Counted from the stretch's first letter, positions 23,633 through 35,487 are shown. The stretch: DNA of 64,000 bases from Terriglobia bacterium (GCA_020073165.1 JAIQFP010000008.1:1-64000), one strand, 5' to 3'. Notes: generated by a model from the letters alone, not told the origin. Translations and numbers: made by a program.

Positions 23633-24835
23633 TCAGTAAACCTTTTCCGCAGACCTTGCCGTGGTTGACTGCCACGCCTTCGACACCCGCAGGATGCGCT
23701 CTACCGCTTCCTTCAGATTGGCAGTCGAAGAGGCAAAGGAGAAGCGAACGAACTCGGCGCCGCTGGGTCCAAATGCCGCTCCGGGAATCGCCGCCACGCC
23801 AGCCTCCTCCAAGAGGATGCGGCAGAGTTCCTCGGCGCTGATGCCGGTATCGGCGACATTGACCCAGGCGTAGAACGCGCCCTCGGGCAGAGCGCAGCGG
23901 AATCCTGGCACGCGGTTCAGGTCGCGGACGAATTGCGCGCGCCGGCCCGCGAATTCCCGCACCATTCGCGGCGTGGCGCCCTCGCGATCCTTCAGCGCCT
24001 CGATGGCGGCGTACTGCAGGAACTCCGAGACGCAGGTGTAACTGTTGATCGCCAGCATCTCCAGCGCCGGTACGACTGGCGGCGGCGCGACCACGTATCC
24101 CAGGCGCCAGCCCGTCATGGCAAAACTCTTGGAAAAACCGTCCAGCACCAGCGTGCGCTCTTCCATCCCCGGATAACTCATCATCGAGACGTACTTCCCG
24201 CCATAGATGATGCGCGCATAAATCTCGTCCGACAGCACCAGCAAATCGTGCTCGACCGCCAGCTCCGCAATGCGCCGCTGCACCGCATCTGTGTAAACCG
24301 TTCCAATCGGATTGCTGGGCGAGTTGGTGATCAGCGCCTTGGTGCGCGGCGTGATCTTCGCCGTGATCTCTTCCGGATCAGGCTGGAAGTGATTTCGCCC
24401 GGAAAGTTCAAAGGGCACGGCAACGCCGCCCATCCCCAGAATGATGGACAGGAACCCCGGGAAACCCGGCTGGGGATACAACACCTCATCGCCGGCATCC
24501 ACCAAGGCCATCAAGGCCATGAACAGCGCGACCTTGCAGCCCGGGGCAATCACGATGTTCTCCGGCGACACGTGGAGATTGCGAGTATCGCGCAGATAGA
24601 CCGCCAGCTCTTCCCGCAGAGCAGGGACTCCGGCAACCGCACAATAGCGGTCCTTGCCTTCGTCCAACGCGCGTTTCGCCGCTTCGTTGACCGTGGCCGA
24701 TGAGTGGAAGTCCGGCTCCCCAAGTTCAAGGTGAATGATGGAGCGCCCTTGCTTTTCCAGTTCCTTGGCACGGGCGAACACCGAGAGCGCGCCCTCACCA
24801 CTCATAACCGACATTCGTGAAGCCAGTGCCCGCAT
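23633..24835 (-). CDS. Class I aminotransferase (aspartate/aromatic type)
   Basis: About 400 residues from ATG 24835 (GGGGAAGAG upstream; alternatives at Met54 and Met57 of the longer frame cannot be excluded). Motifs: ELGEPDFHSSATVNEAAKRA, NSPSNPIGTVYTDA, VLSDEIYARIIY and VLDGFSKSFAMTGWRLGYV, with the PLP lysine in SFSK. It transfers amino groups from aspartate, alanine or aromatic amino acids; the precise substrate is not decided. Next to thrB/thrC it may supply aspartate. Confidence 0.85.
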   Translation of the reverse strand: MRALASRMSVMSGEGALSVFARAKELEKQGRSIIHLELGEPDFHSSATVNEAAKRALDEGKDRYCAVAGVPALREELAVYLRDTRNLHVSPENIVIAPGCKVALFMALMALVDAGDEVLYPQPGFPGFLSIILGMGGVAVPFELSGRNHFQPDPEEITAKITPRTKALITNSPSNPIGTVYTDAVQRRIAELAVEHDLLVLSDEIYARIIYGGKYVSMMSYPGMEERTLVLDGFSKSFAMTGWRLGYVVAPPPVVPALEMLAINSYTCVSEFLQYAAIEALKDREGATPRMVREFAGRRAQFVRDLNRVPGFRCALPEGAFYAWVNVADTGISAEELCRILLEEAGVAAIPGAAFGPSGAEFVRFSFASSTANLKEAVERILRVSKAWQSTTARSAEKVY

Positions 24836-24859
24836 CAGCTCTTCCCCGTAGCGCCAGCG

Positions 24860-24912
24860 CCTGCCCTGAGCGAAGTCGGAGGGTCCCGCCGGCTGTCCTG
24901 GGGGCGTCCCGC
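24860..24912. repeat. Dispersed CCTGCCCTGAGC repeat, copy 2
   Basis: It carries CCTGCCCTGAGCGAAGTCGG and GGGGGCGTCCCGCC, matching 16841-16880. It lies between the SDR and aminotransferase genes, in the 137-bp gap of this operon. Confidence 0.5.
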
Positions 24913-24972
24913 CCGCAGTGCGTAAGATGCCAACCTTCCCGTTCTCAAGTCCGCTCCTACGAAACCAGGCCT

Positions 24973-25761
24973 TCACAGCCCCTTATAAATTCCGCCATCC
25001 ACCAGCACCGTTTGTCCGGTGACGTACGACGCCCGCTCCGAAGCCAGCCACACAATGGTATCAGCCACCTCTCGGGGTTCGCCCAGCCGCTTGAGCGGAG
25101 CTTCGACGGCCCAGCCGTCCACAATTTCCTTCTCGCTCTTGCCTTGCGCGGCAGAACGCGTCTTGGCCAGGTTTTTCAGCCGGTCGGTGGCAGTGTAGCC
25201 GGGGCCCACGTTGTTGACCAGAATGCCATCCTTCCCGAACTCATTCGCAAGGCTCCGCACCAGCCCGACGACGGCAGCGCGCACCGCGTTCGAAAGCACC
25301 AGATCAGCCACCGGCTGCTTAGTGGTGATCGAGGTGATGGTGATGATCCGTCCCCAGCGCTTGCGCTGCATGTGCGGGATGACTTCCCGGGCAAAGTAAA
25401 CCGTACTGAGAAAGTTGGCCTCCACCGCTTGTCGCCACTCCTCGATAGAGGCGGCCAAGAAACCCTTCGCGGGAGGGCCGCCGGCATTGGTCACGCAGAT
25501 GTCGGCGCTGCCAAACTTCCCGACCACCGTATCCACGAAGCGATGGACCGCGCCGGCATCGGTTACGTCCACCGGCTCGGCCAACACCTCAACACTGTAT
25601 TGTTTGCGGATCTTATCCGCCGCTTGCTGCAGGTATTGCGCATTGCGCGCGCACATGGCCACCCGGCAGCCCTCGGCGGCAAACGCTTCCGCGGTCGCCC
25701 GGCCAATCCCCTGGCTGGACGCAGCCACGATCGCAACCCGATTTTTCAGCCCTAAGTCCAT
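24973..25761 (-). CDS. Short-chain dehydrogenase/reductase, atypical active site
   Basis: The protein has the Rossmann motif (VAIVAASSQGIGRATAEAFA), NAGGPPA, and the Ser-containing strand IITITSITTKQ. Where a classical SDR has Tyr-x-x-x-Lys, it reads LVLSNAVRAAVVG: Leu and Asn replace Tyr and Lys. Other SDRs with this LxLSN pattern exist, but their chemistry is unclear. Start choice: ATG 25761 gives MDLGLKNRVA; a GTG at 25788 is also open, but a TATAAT (25776-25771) between them suggests transcription starts at about 25764 and the mRNA is nearly leaderless. Confidence 0.7.
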   Translation of the reverse strand: MDLGLKNRVAIVAASSQGIGRATAEAFAAEGCRVAMCARNAQYLQQAADKIRKQYSVEVLAEPVDVTDAGAVHRFVDTVVGKFGSADICVTNAGGPPAKGFLAASIEEWRQAVEANFLSTVYFAREVIPHMQRKRWGRIITITSITTKQPVADLVLSNAVRAAVVGLVRSLANEFGKDGILVNNVGPGYTATDRLKNLAKTRSAAQGKSEKEIVDGWAVEAPLKRLGEPREVADTIVWLASERASYVTGQTVLVDGGIYKGL

Positions 25762-25884
25762 AGAGTCGGGATTATAAATGCGCGCCACGAATCTGTGGTT
25801 TGACTCTCCCTCGCTCTGGCAGGTGGATTAGGGATCAGGGATCAGCAATTGGCACAGCTCAAGTCAGCCGCGAAGCGGCGCAAG

Positions 25885-25950
25885 AATAAAGCCCGGGGCG
25901 TAAGCCCCGGGTCAGAAGCGGAAAATGAGCCAGCCCCGAAGGGGCGAAAG
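25885..25950. repeat. CCCGGGGC hairpin repeat, copy 1
   Basis: AATAAAGCCCGGGGCGTAAG, then CCCCGGGTCAG, and farther on CCAGCCCCGAAGGGGCGAAAG. The first part is a perfect 8-bp hairpin. A close copy is at 40979-41045. No gene lies in the gap 25789-26042. Confidence 0.6.
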
Positions 25951-26042
25951 AACCTGTGCCACACACTCTCCCTCTTGCCCTGTCCTGGCGCCAACGATAC
26001 TCTTGAACGAACGTTCTCGTAAGCTAGCCCTGAGGAGCCGGG

Positions 26043-27245
26043 ATGAAACCGCACAAGCACCGCCAGGACACTGAAGCCGTGCGTGGAGGCACCGACCTGA
26101 GCAAGAAGAACGGGCCGCTCTCCACCCCGATCTACCAGACCTCCACCTTCGAGGTCACCGACAACGAACAGCAACTGCGCGCCACCCCCACCGACATGTT
26201 CTACACCCGCTACGGCAACCCCACCAATACGGTTGCCGAAAAGAGGATCGCCGAACTCGAGGGCGTGGATGCCGCGTTGCTGTTCGCCTCCGGCATGGGA
26301 GCAATTACCACGTCGGTGCTGGCGTTGTTGAAGAGCGGAGACCATATCGTCGCCCAGCGCGACATCTATGGCGGCGCTACCAAGTTTCTCACTCAGTGGC
26401 TGCCCAAGCTGGGCATCGAGACCACTCTGGTTGACACCGTCGAGTACGACCAGCACGCCCGCGCGATTCGTCCGAACACGCGCATGCTTTACCTGGAATC
26501 ACCGACCAATCCCACGCTGCGCGTGGTTGACCTGCGCAAGGTAGCCGCGCTGGCCAGGCAACACAACCTCATCACCCTGATCGACAGCACCTTCGCTACG
26601 CCGATCAATGCGCGGCCGGCGGAGTTCGGCATTGACCTGGTGATGCACTCAGGCACCAAGTATTTCGGCGGACATTCCGATCTGATCTGCGGAGCGGTAG
26701 CGGGCCGCGCCGACCTGATCCACGAGATTCACTCCACGCGTACCACGCTGGGCGGAGTTATGGATCCGCACGCCGCCTGGCTCCTGCTGCGCGGCATCAA
26801 GACCCTCGCCGTCCGGGTACAGCGCCAGAACCTGAATGCGCTGCGCATCGCGCAATTCCTCGCCCGTCATCCCAAGGTAAAGCGGGTGCACTATCCCTTC
26901 CTCGAAGGTCACCCGCAGCACGCCTTGGCCCTGGAACAGATGCAGGGCGGCGGCGGCGTGCTCAGCTTCGAAGTGGACGGCAGCGGGGACGATGCGCGCA
27001 AATTGTCGGAGGCGCTGCACCTGTTCACCCTGGCTCCCAGCCTGGGCGGCGTCGATTCCCTGGTCTGCATCCCGGTGCTGACCTCGCATGCCATGATCTC
27101 CGCCGACCAGCGGCAGAAGATGGGCATCACCGAACAGCTGATCCGGATTTCCGTGGGAATCGAGAACGCCGACGACTTGATCGCCGACCTGGAGCAGGCG
27201 CTGGCTGTGGTGAGTTCGGCGCGGCAACACGCGGAAGTCGGCTAA
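26043..27245 (+). CDS. Cystathionine gamma-synthase / O-acylhomoserine sulfhydrylase-type PLP enzyme
   Basis: This 400-residue protein begins MKPHKHRQDTEAVRGGTDLS with GAGGAG upstream. Family motifs: YTRYGNPTNTVAEKRIAELE, FASGMGAITTSVLALLKSGD, LESPTNPTLRVVDL and the PLP lysine in HSGTKYFGGHSD. These enzymes make cystathionine or homocysteine from O-acylhomoserine, or break cystathionine; sequence alone does not decide. Being next to thrB/thrC suggests a biosynthetic role in methionine synthesis from homoserine. Confidence 0.85.
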   Translation: MKPHKHRQDTEAVRGGTDLSKKNGPLSTPIYQTSTFEVTDNEQQLRATPTDMFYTRYGNPTNTVAEKRIAELEGVDAALLFASGMGAITTSVLALLKSGDHIVAQRDIYGGATKFLTQWLPKLGIETTLVDTVEYDQHARAIRPNTRMLYLESPTNPTLRVVDLRKVAALARQHNLITLIDSTFATPINARPAEFGIDLVMHSGTKYFGGHSDLICGAVAGRADLIHEIHSTRTTLGGVMDPHAAWLLLRGIKTLAVRVQRQNLNALRIAQFLARHPKVKRVHYPFLEGHPQHALALEQMQGGGGVLSFEVDGSGDDARKLSEALHLFTLAPSLGGVDSLVCIPVLTSHAMISADQRQKMGITEQLIRISVGIENADDLIADLEQALAVVSSARQHAEVG

Positions 27246-27271
27246 GCATTCGCTGCCGTCAGAGTCTCGGC

Positions 27272-27739
27272 CTAGTTGGATTTGTCGGGAGCGGCGCCCT
27301 TGTCCTCGGGTGCGGGTTTCTTCGCGAACGACCGAATATAGTTGACCAGGTCCCAAAGCGCATCCGCCTTCACCCGATCTCCTTCCGGCGGCATCTGACC
27401 TTTGCCGTTCCTGATAATGTAGAAAAGTTCCCCGTCGGTCTTTTCTTTCAGGGCTGCCGGATCGCTGAAGTCGCTGATCTTCAGCTTCATGTCCTCGGCT
27501 ACGTCACCCTTGCCATAGCCGCCCTTGCCGTGGCACATGGCGCAATCGTAGCCGTATAACTTCTTGCCCCGGGCAATCGACTCCGTGGTCGGCTTGACGG
27601 GATTCACCTTCTTCACCGCCTCGACAGGAATCGTGTATTGGGGGGACGGCTCCGCTTTAGGGGCCGCCTGGCCTTCCTGGGCCACTGCCGAGAAATCCAG
27701 GAGCAACAACGCCGAAAGAATCAGTAAGGGCTTCAACAC
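27272..27739 (-). CDS. Secreted c-type cytochrome
   Basis: Initiation is probably at GTG 27739 or TTG 27736 (GGAGGT just upstream); no ATG fits. A signal segment LKPLLILSALLLLDFSAVAQ is followed by one heme-binding site CAMCHGKGGYGKGD and a distal methionine in GKGQMPPEGDRV. About 155 residues. It probably carries electrons in the periplasm. The C-terminus is charged (PAPEDKGAAPDKSN). Confidence 0.82.
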   Translation of the reverse strand: MLKPLLILSALLLLDFSAVAQEGQAAPKAEPSPQYTIPVEAVKKVNPVKPTTESIARGKKLYGYDCAMCHGKGGYGKGDVAEDMKLKISDFSDPAALKEKTDGELFYIIRNGKGQMPPEGDRVKADALWDLVNYIRSFAKKPAPEDKGAAPDKSN

Positions 27740-27879
27740 GGCGACCTCCAAGCTACTAGAGAAGAAATACTGCCCCCCAGGCCATGGCGGGGGCAAGTAT
27801 GTAGAGAGTTTACCGGGAGACGGAGATTGTTGCATGCTTTTGGGGAAGCCCGCAGCAAACTTTAGGTGAGACCTTGTGG

Positions 27880-30597
27880 TCAGTGCGAAGTATCGGTCAG
27901 CAGCACGACGTCCCGCGCGGTCTGGCCGCGGGACACCGCCAATTGCTTCCCGTCGCGGGACCAGGCATAGTCGAAGATCTTGTCGCTCTTAAAGTCGGTA
28001 ATCTGGGCAGGGGCGCCGCCGGTGAGCGGCTGAGCCCAGAGGTTCCCCACACCGCGATCATCCGTCACCGTATACGCCAGCGCCTGGCCATCCGGTGTAA
28101 AGCGAAATTTCCCGTATTGCTGTGGGAGCACGTCGAACTGGTGGAGTGGAGCGCCGCCGGCCGCCGGAGCGACCGCCAGTCTCAGGCGAAAACTCGCAGC
28201 ACTGCCTTCGCCATAGAGGAAGGCCACTAGCTTTCCGTCGGGAGAGATGGTTGGCGAGTAGCTGGTGGTATCGCTCACCTGCTGCGGCGACCCGCCATCG
28301 GTGGGGATACGCCAGGTCGTGAATCTTCCCGCATCCGACGAGGAGTACACCACCCACTTGCCATCGGGCGAGCACAGCGGCGACTGGTCGAGACTGCCCT
28401 GCGTAAGCTGGGTGAGATTGCCGCCATGGCTGTCAATGCGCCACAGATTCGCGGCCGTGCCCGAGTGCAGCGACATGAAAACGATCTGGCGTCCATCGCC
28501 ACACACCGAAGGATTGCTGGCGGGCCATTGATCTTCGAACAAGGTTGCCTTGCCGGTGCCGTCAGGATTGTACAGGTCGAGTTCGAACCCGCTACTGTGG
28601 GGCTCGCTCAGGATCTTGCCGTCGGGCGTCCAGTCCAACTCAAAAGCCTCAGCCTCGCCCGATGTAATCTGCACTGCCTGGGCGGCCGTGCCTTTCGCAG
28701 GCATTACCCAGATGTTATTGCTGGACTCCGCAGCCACCGTGACCACGGACCTGGCATCTCGGGTGGCGCTGAAGGAGTCGGCGTAGTGGTTCAAGTCATT
28801 GGTAATTCGCCGAGACTGCCCGGAGGGATAAGCGAGATAGCCAATCTGCCGGTCCCAGCGCGTACCCTGATTGGCATAAGAAATGAGCAGGCCGGAGCTG
28901 TCAGGCAGCCAGGCGGAATCAGTCACCAGGCCGATGTCTGACGCGGGGGCAATCTCCTTGACGCTGCCGTTATTTGCGTCCACCGCGACGAAAGCGCCCA
29001 ACCCCCCTTTTGCCAGGACGCGCATGACCGCGATGACTTTTCCGTCGGGTGACCAGGACGGCGCCCCGTCAAACAGACTGGGCTGAGTTACGGTCACCAG
29101 CTTGTGTTCCCCGCTCCCGTCAGCGTTGGCAATCACCAGAGAGCACAAGCCGTGAGCGGAATCATTGCGCCGGAAGACGAAGCGCTGGCCATCGGGCGCG
29201 AAGCTGATGTGGGAATCGACGTCGGTGGAGATCAGCTTCGGTGTGCCGCCCAGGACGGGAATCTGATAGAGCAGCCCGATAGACGGCCGGTCCTTCTCAA
29301 CACGATCGAAATAAATGTAATTGCCGTCGGGAGCAAAAGTAACGCCGATGTAGTTGGCTTCCGTGGGCGCCACAATCTGGGTATTGCTGCCGGTGGCAAT
29401 GTGGCGGATCCACAAGCTCTGTTGGCCCAGTTCCTGCGCGACATGGACCACATATTTCCCGTCGGGTGAAATCGCCGCCATGAAGGCCTTGCCGCTGTTG
29501 GTGAGCTTCCCAATATTCATGCTCTGCAGCGGCAAGCTCGGGGAGCGGTGCAGGAGCGTGTAGATTCCGTAGCCCGCGGCGCCCAGGACGAGCAGCACGA
29601 TCACCGCAATCAGCCCCACGCTCACCTTGTTCTCACGGGCTTCCTGCGCGATACGGGTCGTCCGGGAGGAAGCTGGCCGTTCGGCAACCGCAACCGCTTC
29701 GGATGCCACGTCGGCAACTGCGGAGACGCGAGAGGAGTCGCTATCGCGCCTTAGCCGCTTGAGATCGCTGCGCAGTTCGGCGGCACTCTGGTAGCGCAGG
29801 TCGCGGTCCTTTTCCAAAGCCTTGGAAATGATGCGCTCCAACTCTGCCGGCAGGTCTGGATTCAGCCGCACCGGCGACATGGGAGCTTTGTGCAAGATGG
29901 CATCGAACAAGGCTGCCGACGTACTTCCCCGGAAAGGCAGGGTACCGGAAGCCATCTCATAGAGAACGGCGCCGAAGGAGAACACGTCAGTTCGTTGATC
30001 GAGCTCCTCGCCCAGCGCCTGCTCAGGAGACATGTAGGCCACGGTGCCAACGGTCGTGCCCGGACTGGTGAGATGTTGCTGCGTCACCTCGGAAAGGCCC
30101 ACGGTTTCGACTTCAGCCCGGTGTTCCCGGACCAGCTTGGCCAGCCCGAAATCCAGGACCTTGGCCTGGCCGCGGCCGGTCACAAATATGTTGGAGGGCT
30201 TTATATCGCGATGAAGAATGTGCTTGGCGTGGGCGGCATCGAGCGCGTCGGCGATCTGCGTGGCGAGGTCGAGAAGTTGGCCCAGAGGCAAGGCCCGGCC
30301 CCCGATTTTCTGATCGAGGGTCTTGCCCTCCAGCAACTCCATGGCAATGAAGTGCTGGCCCTGGTATTCGTCAATGTCAAAAATCGTGCAGATGTTGGGG
30401 TGATTGAGCGCGGAAGCGGAACGGGCTTCACGTTCCAAACGATCCAGGGCCTGCTGATCCTTCTCCAGTTCCTTGGGCAGGAACTTCAAGGCCACATGGC
30501 GGCCCAGTTTCAGGTCCTGGGCTTCATACACCACACCCATCCCGCCGCTGCCGATCAAGCTAACGATTTTGTAATGAGAGACTGTCTGGCCGACCAT
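27880..30597 (-). CDS. Membrane Ser/Thr protein kinase with TolB-like propeller
   Basis: About 905 residues from ATG 30597. Kinase motifs: [18 protein letters not shown] (Lys38), [25 protein letters not shown] membrane segment ([20 protein letters not shown]) follows. The outer part has repeated PD40/TolB-like strands ([52 protein letters not shown]), a beta-propeller. The kinase half resembles that of the 11468-13864 protein closely, so the two are paralogues with different sensors. Confidence 0.88.
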   Translation of the reverse strand: MVGQTVSHYKIVSLIGSGGMGVVYEAQDLKLGRHVALKFLPKELEKDQQALDRLEREARSASALNHPNICTIFDIDEYQGQHFIAMELLEGKTLDQKIGGRALPLGQLLDLATQIADALDAAHAKHILHRDIKPSNIFVTGRGQAKVLDFGLAKLVREHRAEVETVGLSEVTQQHLTSPGTTVGTVAYMSPEQALGEELDQRTDVFSFGAVLYEMASGTLPFRGSTSAALFDAILHKAPMSPVRLNPDLPAELERIISKALEKDRDLRYQSAAELRSDLKRLRRDSDSSRVSAVADVASEAVAVAERPASSRTTRIAQEARENKVSVGLIAVIVLLVLGAAGYGIYTLLHRSPSLPLQSMNIGKLTNSGKAFMAAISPDGKYVVHVAQELGQQSLWIRHIATGSNTQIVAPTEANYIGVTFAPDGNYIYFDRVEKDRPSIGLLYQIPVLGGTPKLISTDVDSHISFAPDGQRFVFRRNDSAHGLCSLVIANADGSGEHKLVTVTQPSLFDGAPSWSPDGKVIAVMRVLAKGGLGAFVAVDANNGSVKEIAPASDIGLVTDSAWLPDSSGLLISYANQGTRWDRQIGYLAYPSGQSRRITNDLNHYADSFSATRDARSVVTVAAESSNNIWVMPAKGTAAQAVQITSGEAEAFELDWTPDGKILSEPHSSGFELDLYNPDGTGKATLFEDQWPASNPSVCGDGRQIVFMSLHSGTAANLWRIDSHGGNLTQLTQGSLDQSPLCSPDGKWVVYSSSDAGRFTTWRIPTDGGSPQQVSDTTSYSPTISPDGKLVAFLYGEGSAASFRLRLAVAPAAGGAPLHQFDVLPQQYGKFRFTPDGQALAYTVTDDRGVGNLWAQPLTGGAPAQITDFKSDKIFDYAWSRDGKQLAVSRGQTARDVVLLTDTSH

Positions 30598-30743
30598 GAG
30601 TGCTAGAGGGCATCGTATGGGCGCTGGCCGCACCTGTCAATGAGGGAGCGGTCGTTAGTCGTTGGCCGTTAGCCGTTGGCCAAGGCAGACCGATGCCCGG
30701 TTTGATTTGCGTTGGCCAACGACCAACGACCAATGACCAAAGA

Positions 30744-31733
30744 CTAATATCCCTTCTGCTTGTCCACCACCCCGAGCAACGGCTGGTGAGCCAAATAGCG
30801 ACGCAGATTTTCGGCAAGCAGCGCATAGTGCCGCTGCCAGAGCTTCTCCGTCAGGGCGGCGGTGTGCGGCGTAATCAGCAGGTTATCGAGATCCCACAGC
30901 GGCGAATCAGAAGGAAGAGGTTCTTTGCAGAAGACATCGAGCGCCGCACCGCCGATGCGTCTGTTGCGCAGCGCTTCCGCGAGTGCATTCTCGTCGACGA
31001 GGGGGCCGCGGCTGACGTTAATGAGGCATGCTTCCGGTTTCATTCTCGACAGGCGTGCCGAATCGATCAAAGTGCGTGTACTCGACGTCAGCGGCGCGGC
31101 GAGAACGACGTAATCCGCCTGTCCCAGCATCTCATCCAACTGCGCCGGCCCAAAGATCAAATCGGCCCCCTCACTTCTCTTCTCGGGATGCTCCCGCACT
31201 GCGATGACTCGCATGCCGAGTGCCGAGGCACGTTTCGCGACTTCGCGCCCAATGCTGCCCAACCCGACCAAGCCGAGAGTGGCGCCTGCAACTTCCCGTG
31301 GCCGCGGACGTTCTTCCCACAGGGCCTGCTGGCCCCACATGTGCCGATGCTGAAGCCGCACCGCCGATGGCAGTCTCTTGGCCAGCGCGAAGACCTGTGC
31401 CACGACGTGCTCGGCCACCACCGGTCCGTGAACTTCTCGCGCATTGGTCAAGATCACATTGCTGTTCACCAGTTCCGGGAAGATCAGTTGATGGACTGCC
31501 GCCGCGGGCGAGTGAATCCAGCGGAGCTTGCCGGCAAGTTTGAATTGCTCCGGACGCAGCGACCATGCGATCGCGATCTCCACGTCACGAAGATGCTCTT
31601 CGATTCCGTCGTAGCTGGCCTGATGAACAACTTCAATTTGCGGAAAATCTTTTTCTAGTCGGTCGGCAAACCACGGGGGAGCATTCCATAGTTCAAACCG
31701 GTGGTGCAGAAGGATGAGGAGCTTCATCAGCAA
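30744..31733 (-). CDS. D-2-hydroxyacid dehydrogenase family protein
   Basis: This 329-residue protein has the NAD-binding GLVGLGSIGREVAKRASALG, catalytic Arg in NVSRGPLVDENAL, Glu in FCKEPLPSDSP and His in ITPHTAALTEKLW. It reduces a 2-keto acid or oxidises a D-2-hydroxy acid; the substrate is not known. The upstream gap has a GTTGGCC/GGCCAAC repeat tract (about 30655-30745). Initiation may be at either Met1 or Met3. Confidence 0.85.
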   Translation of the reverse strand: MLMKLLILLHHRFELWNAPPWFADRLEKDFPQIEVVHQASYDGIEEHLRDVEIAIAWSLRPEQFKLAGKLRWIHSPAAAVHQLIFPELVNSNVILTNAREVHGPVVAEHVVAQVFALAKRLPSAVRLQHRHMWGQQALWEERPRPREVAGATLGLVGLGSIGREVAKRASALGMRVIAVREHPEKRSEGADLIFGPAQLDEMLGQADYVVLAAPLTSSTRTLIDSARLSRMKPEACLINVSRGPLVDENALAEALRNRRIGGAALDVFCKEPLPSDSPLWDLDNLLITPHTAALTEKLWQRHYALLAENLRRYLAHQPLLGVVDKQKGY

Positions 31734-31784
31734 AGAATCTCAACCACAAAGGACACGAAGGTGCACGAAGGAAAGCGCATCTGT

Positions 31785-33398
31785 TCATTTGGCTTTAACT
31801 AGCACGCGAAGGTCTCGACCAGTCATCTCCGCCGGCTCGGGCAAGCCCAACATCCCAAGAATAGTCGGCGAGATATCCCGCAAAGAGCCATCCTTCCTCA
31901 GCGTGAACTGCTTGCCGTTCTCGGCAACCACAATAAACGGCACTGGATTGGTGGTGTGCGCTGTGTGTGGGCCGCCGGTGGCAGGGTCGATCATCATCTC
32001 GGCGTTGCCGTGGTCGGCGGTGATCAGCATCGCCCCGCCCTTTGCGCGCACGGCGGGCTCAATGCGGCCCAGGCAGGCATCCACGGTCTCTACTGCTTTT
32101 ACCGTCGGCTCAATCTTGCCCGAGTGCCCGACCATATCGGCATTGGCAAAATTCACGATGATGACGTCGAAGGTTCCGTCCTCCACAGCTTTCACCACCG
32201 CATCAGTGATGCCACCAGCGCTCATCTCCGGCTTCAGATCGTAGGTGGCAACTTTGGGCGACGGTACCAGCACCCGGTCTTCGCCGGGAAAAGGCTGCTC
32301 CACGCCGCCATTGAAAAAGTAAGTCACGTGGGCATACTTTTCGGTCTCTGCCACCCGCAGATTGCGCAGCTTCATCTGGCCCATGATGTTGGCCAATATG
32401 TTGTTCATCGATTCCGGCGGAATCACGACCGGCAGCGTGAACTGCTTGTCATACTGAGTCATGCACACGTAGCACAGGTTGTTAGGCACGCGATCGCGCG
32501 GGATGGTGGCATCCAGGTCCGCAGCTCCCGGCAGATCACTTCCACCCTGCGCGTTCAGCCCGCTGTTGCGGGTAAGCGCCCGCGTAATCTGACGCACCCG
32601 GTCAGCCCGGAAGTTGAAGCAGATGCAGGAATCTTCATCGCGGATGGTGGCCAGCGGCTCACCGCGGTTGTCTACGCAAACGAAGGGCACGATGAATTCG
32701 TCAGTCACGCCTTTGTTGTAGGAATCTTTCACCCCTTGCACGGCGTCCACGTACTTGCCAGCTTCGCCGTCGCCGTACACCATGGCATTGAAGGCTTTGG
32801 CAATGCGCTCCCAGCGGCGGTCGCGGTCCATGGCGTAGTACCGGCCATTCACCGTGGCGATTTTGCCGGTGCTGTACTCGCGCATCTTCTGTTGTAACTG
32901 TTGTAGATACCCGGCGCCGTTGGTGGGCAAGGTGTCGCGGCCATCCATGAAGGCGTGCACGAAGACCCGATCCACGCCATTCTGTTTTGCCATGCGGAGC
33001 AGCGCGTAGAGATGCGTCTGGTAGGAATGCACGCCGCCATCGGAAACCAAGCCGAACAGGTGCAGCCGGCGGCCGCCGCTGCGGGCATTCTTCATCGCCG
33101 CCAGCAGCGTGGGATTGGAGAAAAACTCGCCATTCTCGATCATCAACTCGATGCGCGTGCTGTCCATGTGCACGATGCGCCCCGCCCCGATATTGAGATG
33201 ACCAACCTCGCTGTTGCCCATCTGCCCATCCGGCAAGCCGACAAACTTACCGCTGGTATGAATCAGCGTGTTGGGATACTCGCGCAGCAGCTGGTCGTAC
33301 GTGGGCTTGCGAGCGAGTGCGATGGCGTTGGCCTCGGTCTTGGGGCTATAGCCCCAGCCGTCGAGGATGATGAGGACGAGAGGTTTGGGACGAGTCAT
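31785..33398 (-). CDS. gpmI: 2,3-bisphosphoglycerate-independent phosphoglycerate mutase
   Basis: This 537-residue protein contains the alkaline-phosphatase-like metal motif [11 protein letters not shown], catalytic Ser63 in [13 protein letters not shown], and ADHGNAEMM. It interconverts 3- and 2-phosphoglycerate in glycolysis; enolase, the next step, is encoded just upstream. Its start overlaps the hicA stop by 4 bp, so its expression is linked to the hicBA pair. Confidence 0.93.
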   Translation of the reverse strand: MTRPKPLVLIILDGWGYSPKTEANAIALARKPTYDQLLREYPNTLIHTSGKFVGLPDGQMGNSEVGHLNIGAGRIVHMDSTRIELMIENGEFFSNPTLLAAMKNARSGGRRLHLFGLVSDGGVHSYQTHLYALLRMAKQNGVDRVFVHAFMDGRDTLPTNGAGYLQQLQQKMREYSTGKIATVNGRYYAMDRDRRWERIAKAFNAMVYGDGEAGKYVDAVQGVKDSYNKGVTDEFIVPFVCVDNRGEPLATIRDEDSCICFNFRADRVRQITRALTRNSGLNAQGGSDLPGAADLDATIPRDRVPNNLCYVCMTQYDKQFTLPVVIPPESMNNILANIMGQMKLRNLRVAETEKYAHVTYFFNGGVEQPFPGEDRVLVPSPKVATYDLKPEMSAGGITDAVVKAVEDGTFDVIIVNFANADMVGHSGKIEPTVKAVETVDACLGRIEPAVRAKGGAMLITADHGNAEMMIDPATGGPHTAHTTNPVPFIVVAENGKQFTLRKDGSLRDISPTILGMLGLPEPAEMTGRDLRVLVKAK

Positions 33399-33643
33399 TT
33401 TCCGAAAAGTTCCAGCTCCACCTTCGAGCGTTCGAGGCCTAGGTAATCTGCGACGTCTGAAAGGATTGCGCTGAGCGTTCCGAGCCGCAAGCTGTGATGG
33501 TCGGGGACTGTCAAGTGGTGAGTGTGGCCACGAAGGCTCGACTGCAATCGAATGTGACTACCGACCTGCCGGGTGGGTTCATAACCGTAGCGCCGGAGCA
33601 GTCGGATGAGTTCGTGACCGGAGAGATCACGAGGCAATCTCAA
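33395..33643 (-). CDS. hicA: HicA-family mRNA interferase-like toxin
   Basis: This 82-residue protein has the small double-stranded RNA-binding-like fold with [20 protein letters not shown] and GSHIRLQSS (catalytic His30), as in YcfA/HicA proteins. HicA cleaves mRNA and is held by HicB. It overlaps hicB by 4 bp upstream and gpmI by 4 bp downstream. Because it is linked to an essential enzyme it may act as a regulator rather than a toxin; this is inference. Confidence 0.75.
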   Translation of the reverse strand: MRLPRDLSGHELIRLLRRYGYEPTRQVGSHIRLQSSLRGHTHHLTVPDHHSLRLGTLSAILSDVADYLGLERSKVELELFGK

Positions 33644-33852
33644 GCCGAAATGACCTCGTCTTTCACCGTGTGCAGGCGGATCAACGGGGGCGCCTTCCCC
33701 TCGTCAAAATGGCAGTGAACCGCCTCACGCACATTCTGCTTCAATTCATCCATGGTGTCCGCTTGGGTGAAGATTGAATACCCCAGGGCGCGGGCCTCAA
33801 AGCCGCCCTCGGGAGATTCTTGAACGGAAAAAATGATTTCAGTTTCGGCCAT
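33640..33852 (-). CDS. hicB: HicB-family antitoxin, short form
   Basis: This 70-residue protein matches the HicB N-terminal domain: IIFSVQESPEGGFEARALGY and TMDELKQNVREAVHCHFDEG. There is no C-terminal DNA-binding domain, as in short HicB proteins. It precedes and overlaps hicA. A TATAAT (33869-33864, minus strand) 12 bp before the start is the likely -10, giving a very short leader. Confidence 0.75.
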   Translation of the reverse strand: MAETEIIFSVQESPEGGFEARALGYSIFTQADTMDELKQNVREAVHCHFDEGKAPPLIRLHTVKDEVISA

Positions 33853-33896
33853 ATATCTTGCGAATTATACTCTGGAGCCGCTGGCTCTTCGGCAAC

Positions 33897-35384
<1,488 letters not shown>

Positions 35385-35487
35385 CTAGGCGGCGGTCCCC
35401 ACACGCTGCAAGGAACAGTACCTCCGCTGGTTCGCCTGTCCCTTCTCCTATTGTTCCACTTTACGGGCTGCTTTACAGTCGGCTTAC

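Noticed and set aside
24817-25755. 312-codon plus-strand frame
   Set aside because: Antisense to the SDR gene; composition is that of a shadow frame.
25951-26042. SAM or other riboswitch before the cystathionine gamma-synthase-type gene
   Set aside because: No SAM-box or similar consensus is visible; only the hairpin repeat and a GAACGTTC palindrome.
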